Assembly (NCBI GenBank): GCA_027619145.1
Contig: JAQCGA010000102.1
Span: 1-9,894 of the forward strand
Reading direction: 5' to 3'
Source of the DNA: a bacterium
GTDB lineage: Bacteria; Latescibacterota; UBA2968; GCA-2709665
DNA: 9,894 nt
Below the pieces are notes generated by a model, which made no database searches, had not been told where the DNA came from, and saw only the letters and a program-made list of their open reading frames with translations. Positions 1 to 8,000 of the stretch are shown here, one piece after another. The number at the start of each line of letters is the position of its first letter. The stretch's first letter is position 1. The position numbers and the translations under genes were made by a program.

Positions 1-4
1 TGTT

Positions 5-23
5 GAGCGATTCCGCTCTTTTT
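5..23 (+). terminator. Short hairpin plus T-run, probable terminator of an upstream gene
   Basis: GAGCG (5-9) and CGCTC (14-18) form a perfect 5-bp stem with a 4-nt ATTC loop, followed directly by five T residues (19-23). This is the form of a small Rho-independent terminator for a gene whose body lies left of the window. The stem is short, so it may be weak. Nothing upstream is visible to confirm the gene it would end. Confidence 0.45.
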
Positions 24-87
24 GTGTCTGGTTTTAGAATTGACTTTAATATTTGTTTTTATAGGCATTTGTCTATGTATTTGCTTT

Positions 88-105
88 TTGGCAAGGGTTT
101 TGCGA
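88..105 (+). promoter_or_regulatory. Candidate sigma-54 (-24/-12) promoter
   Basis: The stretch TTGGCAAGGGTTTTGCGA matches the sigma-54 consensus (YTGGCACG-N4-TTGCW) well. The invariant GG is at 90-91 and the invariant GC at 102-103, with exactly the required 10 bases between them. Mismatches are A for C in the -24 block and G for A/T after TTGC. A start site near base 115 would give a leader of about 85 nt before the receiver ATG at 201. An NtrC-type activator that would serve such a promoter is encoded at 8441-9862. Activator-binding sites would be expected further upstream, mostly outside the window. Confidence 0.5.
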
Positions 106-148
106 TTCCACCAGATCCACATACTTCGGCAGTCAATCGACCTGAGGA

Positions 149-179
149 TCCGGCTACCTCCGTTTTCGGAGCGACCGGA
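149..179 (+). promoter_or_regulatory. Leader hairpin before the receiver gene
   Basis: TCCGG (149-153) pairs with CCGGA (175-179). Inside it CTCCG (158-162) pairs with CGGAG (167-171) around a TTTT loop. The two stems stack as one hairpin about 20 nt before the receiver ATG. No T-run follows, so it is not an intrinsic terminator. It may protect the messenger or affect start access, since the gene has only a weak Shine-Dalgarno site. Role not known. Confidence 0.35.
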
Positions 180-200
180 AACGCTTCAGCGAAAGTTTAT

Positions 201-569
201 ATGAATATTTTGCTTGTGGATGATGACGAAGATCAGCGACGCACGTTGCGTTCTTCGTTTATGCAGCGAGGGCACACGGTACGGGCCGTGTCTGACGGCA
301 TTCGAGCGCTTCTGTATCTGGATGACGAGGTGGATGTTGTGATCAGCGATATCCAGATGCCGGGTCTGGATGGGGTTGAACTGTTGGGGACCATAAGAGA
401 GCGCTATCCGGATTTGCCGGTGATTTTGATGACGGGACACGGGACGCTGGATACGGCGGTTGCAGCGCTGCGCAATCGGGCGTTTGACTATTTGAGCAAA
501 CCCGTTGCACTGGACGAATTGCTGGCCAGCGTTGACCGGATCAAAAATAACCGGAAGGCAACAGAATAA
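201..569 (+). CDS. Stand-alone response-regulator receiver domain (CheY/NtrC-type)
   Basis: This 122-residue protein is a single receiver (REC) domain with no output domain, so it should act in the cytoplasm as a phosphorylation-dependent partner or relay. All key residues are present: the acidic pair D7-D8, phospho-acceptor D50 (in S-D-I-Q-M-P-G), switch residue T78 and conserved K100 followed by P101. The A-F-D-Y-L-S-K-P pattern is typical of NtrC-family receivers and resembles the receiver of the activator at 8441-9862. The open frame runs upstream to base 3, but that part is not protein-like. The ATG at 201, directly before the M-N-I-L-L-V-D-D-D strand, is the natural start. Only a weak ribosome site (GAAAG, 191-195) precedes it. 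A candidate sigma-54 promoter lies about 100 nt upstream. The length is normal for the family, so it is not obviously truncated. Confidence 0.9.
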   Translation: MNILLVDDDEDQRRTLRSSFMQRGHTVRAVSDGIRALLYLDDEVDVVISDIQMPGLDGVELLGTIRERYPDLPVILMTGHGTLDTAVAALRNRAFDYLSKPVALDELLASVDRIKNNRKATE

Positions 570-572
570 AAA

Positions 573-684
573 ACCGCTCGCTTCGCATCCTGGCAGGGGC
601 ACGGGCAAGCGGTGCAAACAGACCCCGAAGGCGCAAGCAACGCCTTTGCAAGTCTGATACATAATACTGGGATTTACCCTCCCA
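573..684 (+). promoter_or_regulatory. Structured intergenic leader with three or four hairpins
   Basis: The spacer between the receiver gene and the beta-helix gene is rich in inverted repeats. ACCGCTCGC (573-581) pairs with GCAAGCGGT (605-613) with one mismatch. CAGAC (619-623) pairs with GTCTG (652-656) and encloses a perfect 6-bp stem, AAGGCG (628-633) with CGCCTT (641-646), around a 7-nt loop. TGGG (668-671) can pair with CCCA (681-684). No T-run follows any stem, so none is a classical terminator. This could be a structured 5' leader, a processed small RNA or a messenger-stabilising element. I could not match it to a riboswitch class I know. The region contains no coding potential of its own. 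Confidence 0.4.
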
Positions 685-743
685 AGCAACCTTTTGAATG
701 AAAGGAGCAGACGGTATGCCCGAAAGCGGTCAGAGATTTTTCG

Positions 744-757
744 AAAGGAGCGTTATG
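744..757 (+). promoter_or_regulatory. Ribosome-binding site and start codon of the beta-helix gene
   Basis: AAAGGAG (744-750) lies 4 nt before ATG 755. A second AAAGGAG (701-707) lies 8 nt before an in-frame ATG at 716, and another in-frame ATG is at 698. The 755 start gives a protein that opens directly with a clean signal peptide. The 716 start would put 13 polar residues ahead of it. I prefer 755, but both sites look usable. Confidence 0.6.
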
Positions 758-1903
758 AGATCGGTCATCCTGTTTTTGTTTACCGTATTTGCCGTTGGCG
801 CCGCACAGGCGCGGGTGTTGATTGCGGACAATAATCCAACTCCGCTGAAAGGCGACCACGTGTTCAGCACACTTCCGGAGGCTATTGCGGCTGCTTCCGG
901 CGGAGATGTTATTCAGTTAGTACCCAGCGAAACATCCTATGGACAATCCGTGGTGATCACCAAAAAGCTGAAGATCGTCGGCAGCGGATTCGACATTACC
1001 GGAGAGGCTCGGAAACGGTCTACGGTTCACGGTATCGTCATAAATTCTGGTACAGGAACGGTACTCACAGGTCTCAAAATTTTGAATGGGGATGGATTCA
1101 ACACGGGAGTTTCGATTGGTCAGCATGGAGAAGAAGAGAATATCGTAATTGAGAACTGCGAAGTGCAGGGCGTTTCCATCAATCGAAGCAGCAATATTTT
1201 CATCCGAAACTGTATCGTTAACGGAGGAATAAAGATCATTGCCAGCAAGAATGTGCTGATTGCCAATAACTTCATGCTCGACGCAAATATCTCAGCAGGG
1301 GGAGCCGGCAATCAGGAGGAAACCACGGGGGTGGCCATTACAAACAATCTGTTTTTCCATGTCCCCCTTGATATCGGTAGGATTACCCTCGGCAGTCTGA
1401 GAAACGTCACTTTCTCCAATAATCTGTTATTTGCCTCGGGGTTTCCTCAGATTTATTTTGATGCGGAAATCCGGGATAATACGTTCAGCCACAATCTTTA
1501 CTTTTCAGGTGGCGTTGTGCCGGCCGCCGGGTACGAACTGGTTGAAGGCGCTTTTCCGACTACCCAGGGCAACGCCTCGAGTGGCAATCTTGTTGATGTT
1601 GATCCCCAGTTTGTCAAGGGGGTCCCGTCGAATACCACGCGCATCGATCTGACTCCCGGGGCTGCAAGGGTGCTTCCGAACGTCCAGTTTCTGTTCGATT
1701 TCGATTTCCGGGTTCGAGACGGTTCGCCCGCGCGGAACGCGGGCAGCGACGGCACGGACATCGGCATCTTCGGTGGCACGTATCCGTTTCGAGCATATCT
1801 CACAGGTGGGAGTTCGGTTCCGCAGGTGCAGGAACTCGTTACTTCGGGCGTTGTGAAGAAGGGTTCGCCGCTGAAGGTTTCGGTGAAGGCGCGGGGGAAT
1901 TAA
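755..1903 (+). CDS. Secreted right-handed parallel beta-helix protein
   Basis: This 382-residue protein is predicted to be exported. Residues 1-19 form a signal peptide with a hydrophobic core and an A-Q-A cleavage site before R20. Residues 37-57 have the usual cap of such proteins, an F-S-T-L-P-E-A-I pattern followed by G-G-D-V-I. The next 200 or so residues are short repeating beta-strands of the I-x-N-x-I-V/N-N-x-F type, as in right-handed beta-helix (pectate-lyase-like) folds. Residues 319-341 carry the common closing motif D-G-S-P-A-R-N-A-G followed by D-I-G-I-F-G-G. A tail of about 40 residues follows, predicted beta-rich. I see no catalytic residues that would assign an enzyme activity, so polysaccharide binding or lysis is only a possibility. 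It has no T9SS tail, dockerin or membrane anchor. It lies 117 nt before the giant surface protein on the same strand and is probably cotranscribed with it. Confidence 0.85.
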   Translation: MRSVILFLFTVFAVGAAQARVLIADNNPTPLKGDHVFSTLPEAIAAASGGDVIQLVPSETSYGQSVVITKKLKIVGSGFDITGEARKRSTVHGIVINSGTGTVLTGLKILNGDGFNTGVSIGQHGEEENIVIENCEVQGVSINRSSNIFIRNCIVNGGIKIIASKNVLIANNFMLDANISAGGAGNQEETTGVAITNNLFFHVPLDIGRITLGSLRNVTFSNNLLFASGFPQIYFDAEIRDNTFSHNLYFSGGVVPAAGYELVEGAFPTTQGNASSGNLVDVDPQFVKGVPSNTTRIDLTPGAARVLPNVQFLFDFDFRVRDGSPARNAGSDGTDIGIFGGTYPFRAYLTGGSSVPQVQELVTSGVVKKGSPLKVSVKARGN

Positions 1904-2020
1904 TCCCTCAGTGTCCCCATCTATAAAAGGGGACGATGTGCTGGCTGGCTGAGGAATGGATTGCCCTCTGCACCCAATAGGGATTGTCTTCACATTTGCT
2001 AAAGAGGCTGGGAGTTGAAT
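1904..2020 (+). promoter_or_regulatory. Intergenic spacer with nested inverted repeats and giant-gene ribosome site
   Basis: GTCCCC (1913-1918) and GGGGAC (1929-1934) form a perfect 6-bp stem with a 10-nt loop. CCTCAG (1906-1911) and CTGAGG (1949-1954) enclose it as an outer 6-bp stem. No T-run follows, so this is more likely a partial transcription or processing site than a full terminator. TATAAA (1922-1927), in the inner loop, resembles a -10 box but has no good -35. GGGAG (2010-2014) sits 6 nt before ATG 2021 and is a good ribosome site. A TTG at 2015 in the same frame overlaps this zone and is less likely to be the start. Confidence 0.4.
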
Positions 2021-5000
2021 ATGAGATTTGAGACGACATGTAGACGTGCGTTTTGTCTTGCGCTGTTGGTAGGCCTGGTGGATACGGTTATGCCTGCGCC
2101 GGCGCCGGGGCAACCGCGAAATATTGAGATCACCGGCCCAATCAAGATCCGCGATGTGGGGACACGCCAAGATCTGCCTTTGAACAATCCGGAAATGATT
2201 GTGGAAATGGAGTATGAGATCACCGTCAAGGTGCGGAACAACTCTGTGGTAGCCGAAGGTCCTTTTGCTACGAGACGTGATCATGTATACTTGCGGGGAT
2301 ATATCTCGATGGTCGAAGAACCAACGCGTCTTGGTAAAGTTCATCAATTCGCCCACGAACTGCGCGAGTCTGCCGGTTCTTCCACTCAGAAATATAATAT
2401 GGGGAGAGGTGATGTTTACGTGGATCGTGGGAAGGAAGTGGAGATAAAATTCAAAATAAAAATCCCATTAGATGAAGTCAGTTTGCTTGTAAAGCCTGAG
2501 GGCTATCTTTTTGTTGCTGCTTACGAGTACCGTTCGGCCTTTAGAGGAGAACAAGAAGCCGTGACAAAGCCGATTAAAATCAGGCTCAGCTCGGGCCTGG
2601 AATTCTCGGCTGACAGGTTGGATTTCGGGGAAGTTAAAATCGGTGAGCGTGCCCAGAAAACGATCACAGTTTCCAGGAGGGGCGATCCCCTGATTATGAG
2701 ATATGGTAATGTCAATCCCTCAGATAAAGGATTCAGCGTCGTAACTGGCCAGAATATTGCCCTGAGAGAGGATCGTCCTGCTGTTGTAACGGTCTTGTTT
2801 AAGCCAGATTCTCCGGGACAGAAAGGGGCGAGTTTGACGACGATTGCATCTCTTAGGGCAGGAGGCGGAGGTGACCAGTATAGCCCTCTTGTGCAATCCG
2901 CTAGCCGTATCAGCTTGGCAGGCAGAGGTGTCGAAGCGCCTCTTCTGAAGCTGTCGGAGACTGCCCTGGGGTTTGGTGTTGTGGAGGTGGGTGCTTCTGG
3001 GGCCGGGTCTTTTACGATTGAGAACCCGGGAAGTGCCGCGTTGACGGTGAGCGGAATCTCGGTTGGGGGGGAAGGTGCGGGGGGCTTTTCTCTGTCTGAT
3101 CCGCCGGAGTTTCCGCTGCAGATTGCGCCGGGTGGGAGTGCGCGTGTATCGGTTGTTTTTGCTCCTGATACGCAGGGCGAGAAAACGGCGCAGCTTTCTA
3201 TTTCGCACAATGCTTCCGACGCGCCGGCGACGCTGTCGCTTTCGGGCACGGCGGAGGTGGTAGGAAATCCGCCGCCTCAGGTGGTGGGGCCGCTTGAGGT
3301 CCGGACGGTGAATGTAAATGAGACGGCTGTTTTGTCTATTGGTGAAGTCTTCCGCGATCCCGGGGGGAATCCGCTGACGTTTACGGCAATGAGTTCGAAT
3401 CCGGATACGGTTCGCATTGTTGAAGTGACAGGTGAGGAGGTCCGGTTTACGGCGGTTGCTTCGGGGGAGGCCGTGATTACTGTGACGGCCGACAACGGGC
3501 AGGGCGGTACTGCCGCCACGGATGTGAGTATTCGTGTAAATCAACTTCCGAAAGTGGAAACGGCGATTCTCCAGCAGGAACTTACCGTAGGTGGTGCGCC
3601 CTTTGCGCAGGATTTGGAGGCCGGTTCGAAGGTTTTTGTGGATCCAGAAGGGGATGCGCTCGTGTATTCGGTCAACACGTCCGATCAAACGGTGGTTCGC
3701 GTTGCGATTGCAGGCAACGGGCAGACACTGGAGGTGCATCCGCTTCAGGCCGGGACGGCCACCGTCAACGTTGTAGCCAATGACGGCAATGGGTTGACGT
3801 CCTCCAGTTTTGTTGTTGTTGTCGTCTCGGCGACGCCGGCGCCGGCCAATCAGAAACCGGAAGCAGTCGGCGCGATTTCCGACCAGAATCTCGTGGCGGG
3901 GGGGGAGGCATTTGTACGCGATCTGGTAGCCGATCCTGTAGTTTTCAAAGATTCCGACGGCGATCCGCTTACCTATTCGGCGGGCGCGTCCGATGCAAAC
4001 ATCGTGCGGGTTGGACTGGTAGGTACTCGGCTTACGGTTACGCCGGGCGGGGCAGGTACGGCCACCGTTTCGGTGGTTGCCGGTGACGGGCGGGGTGGAG
4101 TTGCCACGCTCACCTTTGCGGTTCAGGTGGCAGCGCCGCCGCCGGAAAACCGGCCGCCCACTGTGGTGGGCGCGATCCCTGCGATTAAGCTGACGATTGG
4201 AGACGCCGCGTTTGTGCGCGATCTGGCGGCCGATCCGGTCGTGTTCGGCGATCCGGACGGCAACCGGCTGACGTACCGGGCGCAGAGCGGCGACGAAAGT
4301 ATCGCATCCGTGCGTTTGAGCGGCACTACGCTGACCGTCACGGCGGTTACCCCGGGCCAAACCACGGTAACGGTGGTGGCCGATGACGGGCGGGGCGGCA
4401 GCACGCCTCTTAACATTGCCGTTCAATCGGCGCCCAGGCCGCCGGAGAGTCCCGTGGCAGCTTTTACTGCCGTACCCACGTCGGGCACGGCGCCGTTGAC
4501 GGTAATGTTTGGGGACCAGTCATCCAACAACCCTACTTCGCATTTGTGGGATTTCGGGGAAGGTGGCAGCGACACAGGTGTTCAGCCGTCGCATACCTAC
4601 GACACACCAGGGACGTACACGGTAACGCTTACGGTTAAGAACGACGGCGGCAGCGATGTGGCTATGCGCACGATTCTGGTGGAAAAGCCGTTCGAGCTAC
4701 CCCCGGTTGAAGAACCTGCACCGATGGTTCTGGCGGAGTATTTTGCGGATCGCGATCCGGGCTTTGGGCAGGGCGTACCGGTTGCGTTAAAGACGGCCAC
4801 GTTTGCGAGCGCCGCTTTTGATTTACCCACTCAGGATCTACAACCAGGGTTCCACACGCTGTTCGTGCGCTTCAAGGATCAGCGGGGCGACTGGGGGTTT
4901 GCGCGGGCGTCTCAGTTTTACATTTCCCCGGTGGATGAGGGGGTGGTGTATCCCCTGGCCAAGATGGAGTACTTTTTCGACGGGAACGATCCGGGTGTGG

Positions 5001-8000
5001 GACAGGCGACACCCCTGACGGTTGAGCGCACCGTTGAACTGACACAGGTGTTCGAACTGGCCAGCGAAGGGCTGGACAACGGTGCACATACCGTGACCCT
5101 TCGGGCGCAAAACGCAGCCGGTAATTGGGGCCTTGGTGTTTCGCATTCGTTTGAGGTGAACGAAATCGGACCTCTGGATACGCGGCCCGTCGTGGTGACC
5201 CCGATTAAGGATCAGGCGCTGGTTGCCGGCCGGGATGCGGTTGTGCTGGATCTGGAGGCCGAACCGGTGGTGTTCCGCGCGCCTGAAGGAGACGCCCTGA
5301 CCTATACCGTGAGCAGTTCTGCCGATTCGGTGGCGTCAGCCAGCCTGAAAGGCGGCAAGCTCTCCATCGCACCGCTTTCAGAAGGACGGGCGGTTATTAC
5401 CGTGCGCGTGGACAACGGGAGCGGGCAGCCGCGGCCTCTGTCTTTTGGTGTGGTGGTGTCGCCGGATCTGGATGCGGCGCTTCCTCTGTTGCTGGGCCAA
5501 GTGCAAACCGGCAGCCTGTCATCGGCGGACATGCGCCGCTACTACCGGCTGTCTCTGGATTCAGATCGCGATATCAAGATCAACCTGTCGTCCGGAGGCA
5601 AGCTGGATGCGGTTTTCTCTCTTTACCGGGGCGCAACCCCCGAGGACGCGGTGGATGAAAACCGGATCGGGATTGAGATTGACAATGAGAGCTCAGGAGA
5701 GATGGAACGGCTGGAGGTGTTTTTACCGGAAGGAACCTATCTGGTAGAGGTGGCGGCGCACTCGGGGGCGGATGCGTATTCGCTTCGGGCTACCGAACTG
5801 CGTTTTTCAGACGTGACGATAGGGAAGCGCTATGAGGGTGCGCTCACCGAAATCAACGACTTGATTTATTATAAACTAACGCTGAAAACGTCCACCTTTG
5901 TGGTGTTTGATCTGACTCCTGAAAGCGATCTCGATCTAATTCTGAATGTGTATCGAGGCGATTCGATTGCCGACCTTGTGGAGGATAATCTGATTCTCGA
6001 TGCAGTTGATGAGGGGATCTCAGGGGAGCCCGAAATTGTCGGGAGAGAACTGGATGCGGGTGCCTACGTCATTGCGGTATTGAGATACGACGGTACAGGC
6101 GGCTATACGCTGGCTCTTACAGAGGATCCGTCGCAGATCTTGCCGGATATTGCCGTGGGCGATCGTCGCGAGGGGCGCCTATCAGACGGAGGAGGCCGGC
6201 AATACTACCAGTTGAAGGTGCTGGAGAATCGTCTTCTACGCGTGGCCGTTACATCCAACGATTTCGATGCCCGTCTGGCAATTTACCAGGCGTCTTCTCT
6301 GCGCGATACCTCGGGCACATGGGCAGAGGCGAATTCTGGCGAAGCGGGTGCGGAAGGCATTCAGGCAGTGCTGACCAAAGGCACATATATTCTGGAAGTT
6401 TCCGAGTCTGAAGATTCGGGTACCGGGGCATTTACGCTGGAAGTTGGTGCGGTTGATGTTGAGGCCATTGCCCCTGGAGAAAACAAAACGGGTGCGCTGG
6501 CTTTCCCGTTGGAATCGGATTTCTACAGGCTTCAACTTTCAGAAGCAGCCAAGTTGCGGATCGATCTGACTTCGACCGATGCGGACGTTGTGCTGACCTT
6601 GCGCCGCGCAAACGATCCGACAGGTGCAACGTTGACCAATCCTCTGGCTTTCAATGACAACTTCGAGGATGGCACAAATGCTCGCTTGTCGCTGTCGCTG
6701 GTAAAGGAGAGTTACCTGATTGAAGTTGGTGCGCGGGGCGCGGGTACCTACGATCTCGCCGTTTCCAAGGAATCAACGGATCTAAGCAAAAGAGGTCCCG
6801 TGGCGTTGGATCTGAATACGGAAACAGGAGATCAGGGGCAGAACCAGACCAATCAGCCGCTCAAATCCGGGGACGAGGTGAGCATCGATCTGGTTGCGAC
6901 AGAAAGCGCCAACAATCTTTCCGGGTTCCAGGTGGTGCTGTCATACAATCCCGAAGAACTTCAGTTTGGAGGTGTGACGGTTCGAGACCTGTTCCAGGGC
7001 GCGTTGCCACTCGAATTTTCCGACAATGGAACGGTCACGGTCAGTGCGGCGTTCTTGGGCACAGGTGTTACGCCGCGCGAGAGTGGAAGCATGGCCGAGA
7101 TCAGATTTGAGGTGCTGGAAGGGCTTGAGGGTGAAACCGGCATTTCTCTGGTCTCGGGTGAATTTGCCCGATCCACGGAAGTGCAACAATTAGATATTGG
7201 TAGTGGCGGCGCATTTGTTACGATTGGTGGTGAAGGCGGTGGGACCGGCCCACTCTCACCTGACTTTGACGGCGACGGCACGGTTGGTTTTCGAGACTTT
7301 GTTGCCTTTGCCGGTGTGTTTGGCGCACAAAGCGGGGATGGTCGGTATGATGCAAAATTCGATCTGACCAGCAGTGGCGACATCGGATTCTCGGACTTTA
7401 TCCTATTTGCAATGGCATATGGGAAACCGGTGAGCGGCAAGCCTGTGTTAAGCAAAGTTGCGAAGGGTCAGAAACCCGGAGTCAATGGGGGGGCGGGATT
7501 ATTGCTTTCTGCATTGGAGAGTGACCGACCAGACGAGGTGCGTGTGGTTGTGGATGTGAACTCTATCACGCATGTGTTGGGTTATACGCTGCGGTTGGTT
7601 TATGATCCGGCGGTGCTGGCGCCGATGGAAGCTGTGGGTCCTGGGGGATCGGCTTTTGGGACATTGGAAAGCTCAGGTGTTGCGCTCCAGAGCAAACCGG
7701 AGCCCGGCCAGTTGCTTCTGGCCGATGTGCTCAATCCGTCATCTGCACTGACAGAGGCCGGCCGGCTTGTGACGCTCAGATTCCGTGTGCTGGATCCCAC
7801 GGCAGTGGGTCGCGTGGATGTGGTTGAGGGGATGACGTCGGACAGCAAGGGGAGGCTGAATGTTCTGGAGGGCGCGTTTTTGGAGGGTATTCGCGCCCTC
7901 CCAACAGCGTTTGGGCTGGATCAGAATCATCCGAACCCGTTTAATCCGGTGACGACGATTACGTATCAGTTACCCGAATCGGGCGACGTGGCGCTGGTGA

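Noticed and set aside
40..65. TTGACT (40-45) and TATAGG (60-65) as a sigma-70 promoter
   Set aside because: The spacer is only 14 nt, too short for a normal -35/-10 pair.
3..200. Upstream extension of the receiver reading frame to base 3
   Set aside because: The extension is not protein-like, is AT-rich and contains the probable terminator and promoter. The receiver fold starts exactly at ATG 201.
600..684. Possible c-di-GMP (GEMM-I) riboswitch, suggested by GGCAAGC, GCAAAC and CGCAAGC words
   Set aside because: The order, spacing and tetraloop/receptor elements of that class are not present, and the stems found do not match its fold.
1957..1972. Weak -24/-12-like site TGGATTGCCCTCTGCA before the giant gene
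   Set aside because: GG and GC have the right 10-base spacing, but the C-A-C part of the -24 block is absent and the -12 block is imperfect. It is too weak to call without mapping data.
1505..4426. Long open frames on the minus strand (for example 1505-2356, 2720-4426, 8315-9415)
   Set aside because: They lie opposite well-supported genes, and their translations are rich in R, H and P with no recognisable domain, as expected for antisense frames in GC-rich coding DNA.
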